Notes under the pieces: generated by a model
Seen by the model: only the letters and a program-made list of their open reading frames with translations
What the model was told of the DNA's origin: nothing
Databases searched by the model: none
Made by a program: the position numbers and the translations under genes
In this document: piece by piece, positions 44,879-54,520 of the stretch
Numbering within the stretch: the stretch's first letter is position 1
Layout of the letters: every line of letters starts with the position of its first letter
Source: Bacteroidota bacterium
GTDB lineage: Bacteria > Bacteroidota > Bacteroidia > Chitinophagales > Chitinophagaceae
Length of the DNA stretch: 64,000 nt
Direction of reading: 5' to 3'
Assembly (NCBI GenBank): GCA_028876495.1
Contig: JAGWRO010000011.1
Coordinates: 62,001 to 126,000, forward strand

Positions 44879-44900
44879 TTATTGCCGGTTTCCACAATAA
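44879..44900. promoter_or_regulatory. Palindromic operator candidate 3 of 3 (SatD operon)
   Basis: TTATTG, ten bases (CCGGTTTCCA), then CAATAA. The three centres are exactly 28 bp apart, and only the arms are conserved between sites. Confidence 0.7.
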
Positions 44901-44943
44901 AAAAAGGTAGCTTTTTTATGCTATTAGCAGAAAAAGAATGTAA

Positions 44944-46344
44944 TCACCATCCAAAATAATGGTTTGCATTATTAAAACAAATGTCCTGAATTATTTTACC
45001 GGTCCATTTAATATCGTCGGGCAATTCTCCCCTTTCAATTTCTTCACCAAAAAGATTGCAAAGTATTCTGCGGAAATATTCGTGCCGCGGATAAGAAAGA
45101 AAAGAACGCGAATCGGTAAGCATCCCTACAAACCGGCTCAGCAGCCCCATATTGGAAAGCGCATTGATCTGTTTTGTCATTCCGTCTTTCTGGTCTAAAA
45201 ACCACCAGGCTGATCCGAATTGCATTTTTCCGGGTATGGTTCCGTCATTAAAGTTGCCAATCATCGTTGCCAATAATTCATTATCCGCAGGATTGAGATT
45301 ATAAAGAATTGTTTTGGTTAACTGGTTATTGAAATCAAGCCTGCTAAAAAATTTTACCATAGAATCTCCCTGGGGAAAATCGCCGATCGAATCCCAGCCT
45401 GTATCAGGCCCACAAAGTAATTTCGCTCTTGTATTATTATTTCTGAAAGCACCTACATGGTACTGTTGCACCCAACCTTTTTCGTGATCCCAAATAGAAA
45501 AAATGTACAACATGGCGGATTTGAATTTCAATTTTTCATCGGAAGTAAGTTCGCTACCGCTGTAAATTTTATTGAAGATAAAATTGATCTCTTCAGCAGA
45601 ATAATCTTCAGCATAAATATATTCTAATCCATGATCAGAAACCAAACAACCCATCGTAGCAAAAAAATCATGGCGCTGTTTTAACGCATCCAAATAAGAA
45701 TCGAAAGAAGAAATTTCAATTCCGCTTACCTTTGCCAATTTGTTTACATAACTTTTAAAATCAGATGAATCATCCACCGTCATAGCCTTATCCGGCCTGA
45801 AAGCAGGAAGAATTTTTATTTCAAATCCATCATCTTTTATTTTTTGATGGTATTCCAAAGTATCAATCGGGTCATCAGTTGTACACACCACTTTCACATT
45901 CATCTTCCTCAACAAATTACGCACAGAATATTCTTTCTTCTGCAATTTTTTGGTACACTTATCATAAATTTTTTTCGCTGTGGAAGGATTTAAAATTTCA
46001 TCAATATCAAAATATCTTTGTAGTTCCAGGTGTGTCCATTGGTAAAGCGGGTTGCGCAAGGTATAAGGAACTGTTTCAGCCCACTTTTCAAATTTTTCCC
46101 AATCACTTTTATCGCCGGTACAATAACTTTCATCCACACCGTTAGTACGCATAGCGCGCCATTTATAATGATCACCGTATAACCAAACCTGCGTTAAATT
46201 TTCAAAATTAATGTCGTTTGCAATTTGTTCTACGGGAAGGTGGCAATGGTAATCAATGATCGGCATTTCTTCCGCATAATCGTGATATAGTTTTTCTGCT
46301 GTTTCTGTTTCCAGCAAAAAATTTTTACTTAAAAACTTTTTCAT
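44944..46344 (-). CDS. uxaC: Glucuronate/galacturonate isomerase
   Basis: The 466-residue UxaC family protein has the metal-site region YHCHLPVEQIANDI (about 33-46), TTDDPIDTLEYHQ (about 155-167) and the C-terminal SRSFLSYPRHEYFRRILCNLFGEE typical of uronate isomerases. It converts D-galacturonate to D-tagaturonate in the cytoplasm, the first step of galacturonate use. It is the last gene of the pectin block, after uxaB and uxaA with gaps of a few bases to 40 bases, so the three are co-expressed. Confidence 0.95.
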   Translation of the reverse strand: MKKFLSKNFLLETETAEKLYHDYAEEMPIIDYHCHLPVEQIANDINFENLTQVWLYGDHYKWRAMRTNGVDESYCTGDKSDWEKFEKWAETVPYTLRNPLYQWTHLELQRYFDIDEILNPSTAKKIYDKCTKKLQKKEYSVRNLLRKMNVKVVCTTDDPIDTLEYHQKIKDDGFEIKILPAFRPDKAMTVDDSSDFKSYVNKLAKVSGIEISSFDSYLDALKQRHDFFATMGCLVSDHGLEYIYAEDYSAEEINFIFNKIYSGSELTSDEKLKFKSAMLYIFSIWDHEKGWVQQYHVGAFRNNNTRAKLLCGPDTGWDSIGDFPQGDSMVKFFSRLDFNNQLTKTILYNLNPADNELLATMIGNFNDGTIPGKMQFGSAWWFLDQKDGMTKQINALSNMGLLSRFVGMLTDSRSFLSYPRHEYFRRILCNLFGEEIERGELPDDIKWTGKIIQDICFNNANHYFGW

Positions 46345-46384
46345 ACCTGTTTATCTAAACTAAATTTTTAAAATTTATTTTCCA

Positions 46385-48037
46385 TTAAAGGCTTACTCCC
46401 CTCTTCCAGGGAATAAAGTCATTTTGTTTATGTCTTACGGCACTCACCTCAATTTCGCCACTTGCCACTTTTATCACATATTCCAAAATTCTTTCTCCCG
46501 CTTCTTCAATCGTTTCTTCTCCTTCTATAATTGTACCTGTATTAATATCAATGATATCATTCATTTTGTTGTACAAAGTTGTATTGCTCGAAAGCTTTAT
46601 TACCGGCGCAACAGGATTGCCTGTTGGTGTTCCAAGGCCTGTAGTAAATAAAACAATATTAGCACCTGAGCCCACTTCGGCTGTAGTGCTTTCCACATCA
46701 TTGCCTGGCGTACAAAGAAGGTTAAGTCCTGGCTCTGTAACCATTTCGGGATAATCCAAAACCGCAGTAACCGGCGATGTACCACCTTTTTTTGCCGCAC
46801 CGGCAGATTTAATGGCGTCTGTAATTAAGCCATCTTTTATATTGCCGGGTGAAGGATTCATATCAAATCCGGAACCTACTGCTTTTGCCTTTTCATTATA
46901 AACCTTCATCAGGTTTCCAAATCTTTCGGCCGTTTCCTTGTCAACGCAACGATCACTCAAATTTTGTTCAACTCCGCAGAGTTCCGGAAATTCAGCAAGA
47001 ATTACGGAGCCACCAAGTGCCACGAGGAGATCTGAAGTATAACCAATCGCAGGATTGGCAGAAATTCCACTAAAGCCGTCCGAACCACCGCATTCAAGAC
47101 CAATACAAAGTTTACTTAGGGGTGCCGGTTTCCTTTCCAACTGGTTGGCCTGCACCAAACCTGCGAAGGTTTGTTTAATTGCTTTTGATATCAATTCATT
47201 ACCTCTGCCCACCTGCTGCTGTTCAAGAATGTATAAGGGTTTTGAAAAATTTTTATCGCGTTTTTTTATTTCTTCCTGCAAAATGCCAACCTGTGCATTC
47301 TGGCAGCCAAGACTTAAAACTGTTGCCCCTGCAACATTTGAATGAGTGATATATCCGGCAAGTAATCCGCACAAAGCCTGTGCATCGTCTCTTGTTCCGC
47401 CGCAACCTCCTTCATGCGAAAGAAATTTAATTCCGTCTACATTTGCAAAAACCCTTTGTTTTTTCTCTTCTTCTGCAGCAGGCGCCACATCGGCGCTTAA
47501 AATGTCATCAATATTTTTCCCTTCTTTATACAGGCCAACAAGCCTGGAGACTTCAATTTTTGTATTTTGATTTCTTCCGTATCCTAATTCATTTACCAAA
47601 GCTTCGCGCAACACTTCAATGTTCCTGTTTTCACAAAATACCAATGGAATTACCAGCCAATAATTGGCTGTACCTACTTTTCCGTCAGCCCGGTGAAAGC
47701 CATTAAACGTTCTGTTTATAAATTTTGAGACATCAGGTTTGTGCCAATCAGTTTTTCTTTCTCCAACCTCAAAGCCGCTGGAGGCATGTTTTACATTAGA
47801 CGTAGTAATTCTTCCACCTTTGGGGATTTCGGTCTCTGCTTTACCTACTAAAACTCCGTACATAAAGATTTCATCGCCGGCTTTCATATCCTTAATCACA
47901 AATTTATGTTTCGCAGGAATTCTGTCAGCAAGCGTATATTCCTCACCGTTATATTCAACTTTATCTTGAAGTGTCAAATCAGTTAAAGCCACCAAAACAT
48001 TATCGGCGGGGTGGATCTTCGTCACTTTCTGTTTCAT
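46385..48037 (-). CDS. uxaA: Altronate dehydratase
   Basis: Start chosen at MKQKVTKIHPAD (48037), one base after the uxaB stop. The 550-residue UxaA has an N-terminal SAF domain (about 1-100) and the large catalytic part, with HEGGCGGTRDDA, GLECGGSDGFSGISANPAIG and NPVAPVIKLSSN, which are the iron-dependent dehydratase motifs. It dehydrates D-altronate to 2-keto-3-deoxygluconate. The kinase and aldolase for the next steps (KdgK, KdgA) are not in this window. Confidence 0.95.
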   Translation of the reverse strand: MKQKVTKIHPADNVLVALTDLTLQDKVEYNGEEYTLADRIPAKHKFVIKDMKAGDEIFMYGVLVGKAETEIPKGGRITTSNVKHASSGFEVGERKTDWHKPDVSKFINRTFNGFHRADGKVGTANYWLVIPLVFCENRNIEVLREALVNELGYGRNQNTKIEVSRLVGLYKEGKNIDDILSADVAPAAEEEKKQRVFANVDGIKFLSHEGGCGGTRDDAQALCGLLAGYITHSNVAGATVLSLGCQNAQVGILQEEIKKRDKNFSKPLYILEQQQVGRGNELISKAIKQTFAGLVQANQLERKPAPLSKLCIGLECGGSDGFSGISANPAIGYTSDLLVALGGSVILAEFPELCGVEQNLSDRCVDKETAERFGNLMKVYNEKAKAVGSGFDMNPSPGNIKDGLITDAIKSAGAAKKGGTSPVTAVLDYPEMVTEPGLNLLCTPGNDVESTTAEVGSGANIVLFTTGLGTPTGNPVAPVIKLSSNTTLYNKMNDIIDINTGTIIEGEETIEEAGERILEYVIKVASGEIEVSAVRHKQNDFIPWKRGVSL

Positions 48038-48038
48038 T

Positions 48039-49556
48039 TCAGGCAACTGTTTTTTTTGAATGATAAGTGTCTAAAGTTGCTTTCATTCCTTTATTTATAA
48101 TGTTGTTCAGGTTATTTTTCACGGCCTCTGTAAAACCATTAAACTGTGATAAATCGTGGCCCCAAATAGAAATATCTTTTAAAACTTCTTCTACCAGCGT
48201 ATCCACAGAATTATTCTTCCAGAAACGGTAAAAGCGCTCTGCAGAAGGATCTTCAATAAGATATTCTTCTCCATTAAGCTCACCATAAAATTCTTTTCCG
48301 TCTTGCTTCACGGCCTTCATAAAATAAAGATAAGACGCAAATCCCAAAGCAAACAAAGAAGGTGGAGTGTCCATATTTTTATAATGATTAATTAATAATG
48401 GAATACATCTCATCTTCATTTTAAAAGTATAATTCAACGTGATGCTTTTCCATTGGTGAGCAATATGCGGGTTTCTAAAACGATCCAGCACTTTTGAAAT
48501 AAAAGATTGTTTGGTGGCATCATCTATTTCAAAAGGAATTGCCGGGGCAATTCCGTTGCGCATCAGGTCTTCGATGAAAGCGGAAAAAGTTCCATCTTCC
48601 ATTGCATGTTGCACCGTATCAAACCCGGCAAGAAAAGCGAGGCCACAGGTTAACGTATGAGTTCCGTTGAGCAGTCGCAATTTTAATTCACGATGAAGAT
48701 CAATATTAGGTTCTATTACTACCTCTTCATCCGCATCCGCAAAAGATAAAATATTTTTTATTTTTTCATCACCTTCAATTGCCCAAAGGCTATAGACTTC
48801 TGACATGATAAGCAGATCATCGCTATAGCCCAATTCATTTTCAATTTTATTTTTGGTTTCTTTTTCCGGCATTCCCGTAACAATTCTATCTACCAGTGAA
48901 TTGCAAAAATAATTGCTGTTTTCCAGCCACTCAATAAACTCGTCTTCCAAAGAATTCAGGTGCGCCAGTTCAAGAACAATCGATTCCAGTTTCTTACCAT
49001 TTTCCAAAATCAACTCCGTAGGAATAATTACAAAACCACTGTCTTCACTGCCTTTGAAAGCGATAAATCTTTCATAAAGGAAAGAAAGTAATTTTCCCGG
49101 AAACGAAACCGGTGGGTGTTTTCGGATATCATCTTTCACCAATTGAATGCCTACTTCTGTTGTGTTGGATATTATAATTTGCAGCTCCGGATTATGCGCG
49201 CATTTTAAGATTTCAGTCCATTCATCCTGCGCGTTTAAGACGCGGCTGATAGCTGAACAAATAATATCTTCTTCCACTTTATTTCCATCCTGAATGCCAC
49301 GTTCACACAAAGTATATAATCCATCCTGTTTGTCAAACGCAGTGGTATCGCCCTTCGAAGTGGATTTTACCACTACAATTCTGCCATTAAATATTCCAAC
49401 TTTATTTGCTGCATCGATAAAGTAATCGGGTAATCCGCGAAGTAACACTCCTGTTCCAAATTGTAAAACTTTTTCAGGCAGTTCAAATATTTCCTCATCT
49501 GGCAAAGCGACTCTTTCGGACGTAATATTTTTTAGGTTGTAACGTGATAATTTCAT
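48039..49556 (-). CDS. uxaB: Tagaturonate reductase (altronate oxidoreductase)
   Basis: Start chosen at MKLSRYNLKNIT (49556). The 505-residue protein belongs to the long-chain polyol/mannitol dehydrogenase family. The NAD-binding VLQFGTGVLLRGLPDYFIDAAN lies near the N-terminus and the catalytic KLRLLNGTHTLTCGLAFLAG (K-x5-N-x2-H) near the middle. It reduces D-tagaturonate to D-altronate with NADH. It sits between the GH105 gene and uxaA, in the pathway order. Confidence 0.95.
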   Translation of the reverse strand: MKLSRYNLKNITSERVALPDEEIFELPEKVLQFGTGVLLRGLPDYFIDAANKVGIFNGRIVVVKSTSKGDTTAFDKQDGLYTLCERGIQDGNKVEEDIICSAISRVLNAQDEWTEILKCAHNPELQIIISNTTEVGIQLVKDDIRKHPPVSFPGKLLSFLYERFIAFKGSEDSGFVIIPTELILENGKKLESIVLELAHLNSLEDEFIEWLENSNYFCNSLVDRIVTGMPEKETKNKIENELGYSDDLLIMSEVYSLWAIEGDEKIKNILSFADADEEVVIEPNIDLHRELKLRLLNGTHTLTCGLAFLAGFDTVQHAMEDGTFSAFIEDLMRNGIAPAIPFEIDDATKQSFISKVLDRFRNPHIAHQWKSITLNYTFKMKMRCIPLLINHYKNMDTPPSLFALGFASYLYFMKAVKQDGKEFYGELNGEEYLIEDPSAERFYRFWKNNSVDTLVEEVLKDISIWGHDLSQFNGFTEAVKNNLNNIINKGMKATLDTYHSKKTVA

Positions 49557-49618
49557 AGTTATTAATTTTCGCCAATTATTTCTGTAATTCAATTTTTTAT
49601 TTCAATCTTTTCTTTCGC

Positions 49619-49652
49619 AGTAAACCGACAAATAATTCATTTTTATATTTTC
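49619..49652 (+). repeat. 34-bp dispersed repeat, degenerate copy
   Basis: Exact AGTAAAC, a 14-base spacer and TTTTTATATTTTC (about 10 of 13) in the gap between uxaB and GH105, antisense to both. Confidence 0.4.
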
Positions 49653-49661
49653 CAATTCACT

Positions 49662-51566
49662 TTATTTCGTTTGCCCTATTGCCCATTTCACGAGGCCTTC
49701 AGCCGCCTGGTAGTTTTGAAAGTCCGGAGGAATTTTTCTTCCATCAGTATACTCATTATAAAACCATGGATCGCCTACTGCAAACACAGCTCCTTTACCG
49801 ATTTTAGCAACAGCCGCTACATTTAAATTCCCTTGTTTAAGAACCGGAAATGCAGGTAAATTCAAAGAAAGTGAAGAATACTCTTTGATGTACACTTTCT
49901 TCACGTTTTTGAAAATCGTGTTGTTATTATTTACTTGCAATTGCGCCATATCGAAGTTTCTGCCGGTTTCTTTGTTGTTACAATCAAAATTGAAATGAAT
50001 TCCAAATTTTGATGCCAATTGATTGAAATGAGTAAATTCAACATTAGCAGAATCGTTACTAAATAATAAAAGAACTCCACCACTTTTGACCCATGTATAA
50101 ATAGCGCTAATATCTTTATCCATTATATAATTTGGATGTGCGCTTTCTTTTTCGTTGTCCGGATCAACAATAATGTAAATTGACGTATTTTTTAAATTTT
50201 GTAGTGTTGAAGCAGTTTTCAAAGTTTTGGTAGCAACTCCGTATTTATGAAATATATTTCCAAACATTGAATAACCACCATTGTCGTTTTCACCCCATAC
50301 ATAATGCCATTGAACTGTTTTGCCGGTGATATCTTTCTTGGTCTCGTGATTAAAATAGTAATCAAGTGTTACCGTTTTTCCTTTTCCTACGAAAAGTGTA
50401 GGCAATAATTCCATTTCATCAGAAGCCAATAAAAAAGCACCGATGCCTTTAGGATCATTGGTTACTACTTTTTCATTGATATAATAATTAAAACTTCCAT
50501 CACGGTAAGGATGGCCCCCCAATCCTGAAACACTTACAGTTCCTTTAAAATTCATTTGTCCATCATCGTTAGTAATAAATTTTTTAATAATGCCGGCATA
50601 CCCTTTTTTGGCAACCGCCAGGTAAGAAGAAGGCAGATAACCAAGGCGCACTCCTTTCGCCAACGCATAAACAAACATGCAACTGGCTGATGCTTCTTCA
50701 TAATTACCTTTCCTATGAGGGAAATTCAAAACATCCCACCACAAACCGCTATTAGGATCCTGCGCTTTGGAAACCGCCGCAGCAAAGCGATTCAAAACAG
50801 CAATCAATGCTTTTCTTTTTGGATGGCCTTTTGGGAAGTATGGTAACGCGTCTACCAAACCCATCCCATACCAACCCATTGCCCGTGCCCAGAAGTTTGC
50901 AGAAAGGCCGGTGGTTTTGTTGGCCCACGCTTCTTTTTTGGATGCGTCATACCCATGATACAACAATCCTGTTTTGGGATCACGCGCGTGCTGCTCCATG
51001 ATAATAAACTGGCGGGCGATATCATTAAAATCAGAATCTTCATGGAAAGTAGCAGCCCACTCTGCATAAAACGGTTCTGCCATGTAAAGCCCGTCGAGCC
51101 ACATTTGATCCGGATAAATTTTCTTATGCCAGAAACCTCCTTCGTCTATCCGTGGCTGTTGTCTTAATTGTTCTCTCAATATTGAAGCGGCTTTATAATA
51201 TTTCTTCTTACCGGTTACTTTATAAAGTGTGAGCAATATCCTTCCACATAAAATATTATCCAGTGTATAATTATCAAATTTATAAGTGCGGATATTACCT
51301 TCATCATCCACAAAATGATCCATACTTTTTTGCATGTATTTGAAATAATCACCATTACCTGTAAATTTCCAAAGACCTTCAATTCCTTTCAGGATCACGC
51401 CCTGGTCATAGCTCCACTTTGCAGGTTTTCCATTCCCGTAAGTAACGGAATCTTTCCAGGTATTCATAACTGTTTTTGCCATTGCCTTGTTATAATCATT
51501 TGCATTTTGGGCAGTTGAAGCAAAAGACAGCAGGATAAAAAGTGAAAAGCAAAACGTAATTTTCAT
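49662..51566 (-). CDS. GH105 unsaturated rhamnogalacturonyl hydrolase with C-terminal domain
   Basis: The 634-residue exported protein (signal peptide ending near ASTAQ) has two parts. The first, about 25-375, is an (alpha/alpha)6 GH88/GH105-type domain, with YPDQMWLDGLYMAEPFYAEWA (catalytic Asp) and WARAMGWYGMGLVDALPYFP. The second, about 385-634, is a DUF4350-like or GATase-like domain. The family removes the unsaturated uronic acid left by pectate or rhamnogalacturonan lyases. It precedes the cytosolic uxaBAC genes and has its own upstream operator candidate and 5' hairpin. Confidence 0.92.
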   Translation of the reverse strand: MKITFCFSLFILLSFASTAQNANDYNKAMAKTVMNTWKDSVTYGNGKPAKWSYDQGVILKGIEGLWKFTGNGDYFKYMQKSMDHFVDDEGNIRTYKFDNYTLDNILCGRILLTLYKVTGKKKYYKAASILREQLRQQPRIDEGGFWHKKIYPDQMWLDGLYMAEPFYAEWAATFHEDSDFNDIARQFIIMEQHARDPKTGLLYHGYDASKKEAWANKTTGLSANFWARAMGWYGMGLVDALPYFPKGHPKRKALIAVLNRFAAAVSKAQDPNSGLWWDVLNFPHRKGNYEEASASCMFVYALAKGVRLGYLPSSYLAVAKKGYAGIIKKFITNDDGQMNFKGTVSVSGLGGHPYRDGSFNYYINEKVVTNDPKGIGAFLLASDEMELLPTLFVGKGKTVTLDYYFNHETKKDITGKTVQWHYVWGENDNGGYSMFGNIFHKYGVATKTLKTASTLQNLKNTSIYIIVDPDNEKESAHPNYIMDKDISAIYTWVKSGGVLLLFSNDSANVEFTHFNQLASKFGIHFNFDCNNKETGRNFDMAQLQVNNNNTIFKNVKKVYIKEYSSLSLNLPAFPVLKQGNLNVAAVAKIGKGAVFAVGDPWFYNEYTDGRKIPPDFQNYQAAEGLVKWAIGQTK

Positions 51567-51584
51567 CTTAACAAAACAATTTAT

Positions 51585-51610
51585 AGCAGCTCATTTTTTG
51601 CTGAGCTGCT
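51585..51610 (-). other. 5' UTR hairpin upstream of GH105
   Basis: AGCAGCTCA and TGAGCTGCT form a perfect nine-pair stem around an eight-base loop, ending about 20 bases before the GH105 ATG. It may protect the mRNA or shape initiation. A terminator role for the upstream GH43 is less likely because no T run follows. Confidence 0.55.
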
Positions 51611-51671
51611 GCGTTTAAACAATTGTAACCCCATATTTATTAAATTCCATCTCAATTGAACTATTTATTTA

Positions 51672-51700
51672 CGCAAACGATACCGAAAACGTTCCCGATT
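51672..51700. promoter_or_regulatory. LacI-type operator candidate upstream of GH105-uxaBAC
   Basis: GAAAACGTTCCC (51685-51696) is a near-palindrome with the central ACGT typical of LacI/GalR-family operators. It is preceded at once by a related CAAACGATACC half. It lies about 120 bases before the GH105 start. Uronate genes in many bacteria are run by LacI- or GntR-type regulators, so this fits, but it is inferred. Confidence 0.45.
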
Positions 51701-51748
51701 GCGGTGATTTTATTTTTAGGTTTGATTTTTTATTAACCCTGCAAAGCC

Positions 51749-51782
51749 AGTAAACCAACAAATTCTCAAATTTTTCATTTTA
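51749..51782 (+). repeat. 34-bp dispersed repeat, degenerate copy
   Basis: Exact AGTAAAC, a 14-base spacer and ATTTTTCATTTTA (about 9 of 13), in the gap between GH105 and GH43, antisense to both. Confidence 0.35.
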
Positions 51783-51812
51783 TATTTTTCTTTCAAAATT
51801 TAATATTCCTGG

Positions 51813-53441
51813 TTAAGGAATAGCTGTTATTCTGAACCAATCAAAATCCGCATATCCTGAATCATTAGTTTGAGATTCTCTTGTGCAAAATAATCCCACT
51901 TTAGCCCCGATCCATCTTCCTTCTCTCGCCATAAATGTTTCATCCATATTTTTAAATTCGGTTCCATCAAAGCTGAAGCTGAACTGGCATTTCGCGTCTT
52001 TCATTACTTTTACCCTCAGGTAAATATTCCCCTCTTTAACTTCTGTAATTACCTTTTCATTTTCTTTGGATCCTTTTTCAGCATTCTCGCAAACTCCAAA
52101 TACCAAATACAACTTTCCCTTTATTTTTTTCAAAGCCAGGTCCGCATAACTCATTCCCATGATCGTCAACCCGGCTTTTTCATTTTCCAATTTTTCGTTG
52201 GGATGAAAATTCATTTTGGTGGTAATCATAAATTCTTCTGCAGGAAATTTTTGCAATAAAACATTCGGAACATCCCATAAATTATTGGCACTGTCAGGAA
52301 TTTTTTGAGAATACAATCGCAATGTCCCATTCGTTGCATTCATATAATACCATGTTGATTCTGGATTTGCCATCCATTGCCATTGTAATCCCAAACGATT
52401 TTCATTAAATTCATCGCTTTCCTGTGGTGTTGTTATTGGATAGGTTTTACCGACATCCGGTTTTTTATAAACCATTACAGGCTCTCCGGTTCCATCTCCG
52501 TTTTTATCAATACCAATCACCGGCCAGTTATTTTTCCAATGCATTGGCTGCAAATGAACCAGACGTCCGTAAGGGCCTTTATCCTGGAAATGCAAAAACC
52601 AATTTTCTCCCATCTGTGTTGTTACCCACGCTCCCTGGTGCGGACCGTTGATATTTGTTGAACCCTGGTGCATTACCACTTTTCGTTCATACGGTCCATA
52701 CACATTTTTAGATCGCAGCACCAGTTGCCACCCGGTAGAAACCCCGCCGGCCGGGGCAAAAATGTAATAATATCCATTACGTTTGTAAAACTTTGGGCCT
52801 TCAATTGTTGGATCTTTTTCATGCCCGTCGTAAACAATTTTCCCGGCATCAATTACTTTGTTGCCTTCAGCATTTAATTTGTTTACAACAATAATGCTCT
52901 TGATACCGACACGGCTACCCGCAAATGCATGAACCAAATAAACATTACCGTCATTGTCCCACAAAGGGCAAGGATCAATCAAACCTTTTCCGGGATAAAC
53001 CAAAACCGGATCGCTCCAGGGACCAGCGGGATTTTTTGCTTTCACCAAATAAATCCCAAAATCAGGATCAGGATAATAAATGTAGAATTCTCCTTTGTGA
53101 AAACGAATAGCGGGCGCCCAAACTCCATCACCATGTTGCGGTTTTGAAAAATGATCGTATGGTGGTTGGCGCATTAGAGCATGACCGATGATCGTCCAGT
53201 TTACCAAATCTTTCGAATGTAAAATCGGTAAGCCGGGAATATCTTCAAAACTGGAGGAAACCAAATAAAAATCGTTGCCCACTCTTATTGCATCGGGATC
53301 AGAATAATCGGCATTAATGATGGGATTTTTATAGGTTCCGTTACCGTTATCAGGCACCCAAACTTTGGAGACAGATTGGGTTTGAGCACAGGCAACCACC
53401 CCAAAAAAGAATATGAATATGGTAAATAAAACGCTCTTCAT
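51813..53441 (-). CDS. Glycoside hydrolase family 43 enzyme with C-terminal DUF1349-like domain
   Basis: The 542-residue protein has an export signal with possible lipobox GVVAC (Cys18). The five-bladed propeller of GH43 covers about 30-340. It contains NADYSDPDAIRVGNDFYLVSSSF (general base Asp), GLIDPCPLWDNDGNVYLVHA (pKa-modulating Asp) and KDPTIEGPKFYKRNGYYYIF (acid Glu). The C-terminal 190 residues form a concanavalin-like DUF1349-type domain. It is probably an exo-acting arabinofuranosidase or xylosidase on pectin side chains; the subfamily is not certain. Confidence 0.93.
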   Translation of the reverse strand: MKSVLFTIFIFFFGVVACAQTQSVSKVWVPDNGNGTYKNPIINADYSDPDAIRVGNDFYLVSSSFEDIPGLPILHSKDLVNWTIIGHALMRQPPYDHFSKPQHGDGVWAPAIRFHKGEFYIYYPDPDFGIYLVKAKNPAGPWSDPVLVYPGKGLIDPCPLWDNDGNVYLVHAFAGSRVGIKSIIVVNKLNAEGNKVIDAGKIVYDGHEKDPTIEGPKFYKRNGYYYIFAPAGGVSTGWQLVLRSKNVYGPYERKVVMHQGSTNINGPHQGAWVTTQMGENWFLHFQDKGPYGRLVHLQPMHWKNNWPVIGIDKNGDGTGEPVMVYKKPDVGKTYPITTPQESDEFNENRLGLQWQWMANPESTWYYMNATNGTLRLYSQKIPDSANNLWDVPNVLLQKFPAEEFMITTKMNFHPNEKLENEKAGLTIMGMSYADLALKKIKGKLYLVFGVCENAEKGSKENEKVITEVKEGNIYLRVKVMKDAKCQFSFSFDGTEFKNMDETFMAREGRWIGAKVGLFCTRESQTNDSGYADFDWFRITAIP

Positions 53442-53459
53442 ACTATTTGAAAGAATTCA

Positions 53460-54479
53460 TTAATGAAAAACTTTTTTTATAAAATCATCAATATATTTTA
53501 CCGTGGGTTCAAACCATGGATTGAACAAACAAAATGAATGGGGTGCTGGTTTAAAACTATGCACCTCAGAATAAATATGATTGCTGTCAAGCACATGAAT
53601 ATAATCCTGCCTGCCCGCATGCATTCGCGCTAAGCTACTGTTGATAAATAAAGTTGGCGGCGTTTGTCCGCTCACGTAACTCAGTGGCGAAGCAGCCTCC
53701 CACAATACTTCATTTCCCTTTTTAGGGTAGCCAAACCAATAAGTAGCTGCAGATGTATGTTTACTGTCATCGCCTTCACCACTTTCCTGATTAACAAAAG
53801 AAAGCGTTCCGTCAATATTAACTACAGCAGCTACATTGGTCGGGATACCCGTATTACCATCGCATCCTTCAAAAAGAGGCATGTTACCCGTAGTGCCCAT
53901 AAAAGCAGCCAGCTCGCCGCCTGCCGAAAATCCGGCGATAACTATTTTTGAAGTATCTATGTGATAGATTGATGCATTCGCTTTTACCCATCTTATCGCC
54001 GCTTTGATGTCATAAACCGCAGCAGGAAACAAAGCTTCAGTGGAAAGGCGGTATTCCGGGGTAAAACAAACATAACCCAGATGGGCAAGTCTTTCGGCTA
54101 ATGGATAATGCTGCATGCGGTTACCGGATCGCCAACCGCCACCATGAATCATGATAACCGCAGGCAGTAATTTGGCATTTTTTTTCTTTGGAGAAAAAGC
54201 ATCTATCAGCAAATTGCGATGATTAACCGTGCAGTACGTAATTCCATTTTTTTCCATCACGTCGGGGTAATGAAACCCATGAACAATAGTAATAGCCGGA
54301 AAATCTTTTAGTGTTTTTTGCCAGGCGCTAAAAGTGGTATATGATGTGTCCGGCACTCCGGTAATGCCCTTTAGTGATTGTGCATTTGTTTTTATTGTAA
54401 AAAACCAACTGATAAAAAAAATCAAGAGGTTTGATTTCTTAAACAACAATAATTGATTTAGTTTTTTAAAAAATTCCAT
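53460..54479 (-). CDS. Secreted alpha/beta hydrolase, carbohydrate-esterase-like
   Basis: The 339-residue protein has a hydrophobic N-terminus that looks like an export signal (NLLIFFISWFFTIKTNAQS). Its esterase/lipase-type HGGGWRSGN oxyanion loop (about 112-120) and GFSAGGELA nucleophile elbow (about 178-186) resemble BD-FAE-like exported acetyl or feruloyl esterases. In this pectin locus it probably removes acetyl or feruloyl groups. It ends 19 bases before the GH43 gene. Confidence 0.87.
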   Translation of the reverse strand: MEFFKKLNQLLLFKKSNLLIFFISWFFTIKTNAQSLKGITGVPDTSYTTFSAWQKTLKDFPAITIVHGFHYPDVMEKNGITYCTVNHRNLLIDAFSPKKKNAKLLPAVIMIHGGGWRSGNRMQHYPLAERLAHLGYVCFTPEYRLSTEALFPAAVYDIKAAIRWVKANASIYHIDTSKIVIAGFSAGGELAAFMGTTGNMPLFEGCDGNTGIPTNVAAVVNIDGTLSFVNQESGEGDDSKHTSAATYWFGYPKKGNEVLWEAASPLSYVSGQTPPTLFINSSLARMHAGRQDYIHVLDSNHIYSEVHSFKPAPHSFCLFNPWFEPTVKYIDDFIKKVFH

Positions 54480-54520
54480 ATTATTTTAGATCTACTGATC
54501 ATTATTTGCAGGACCTACCG

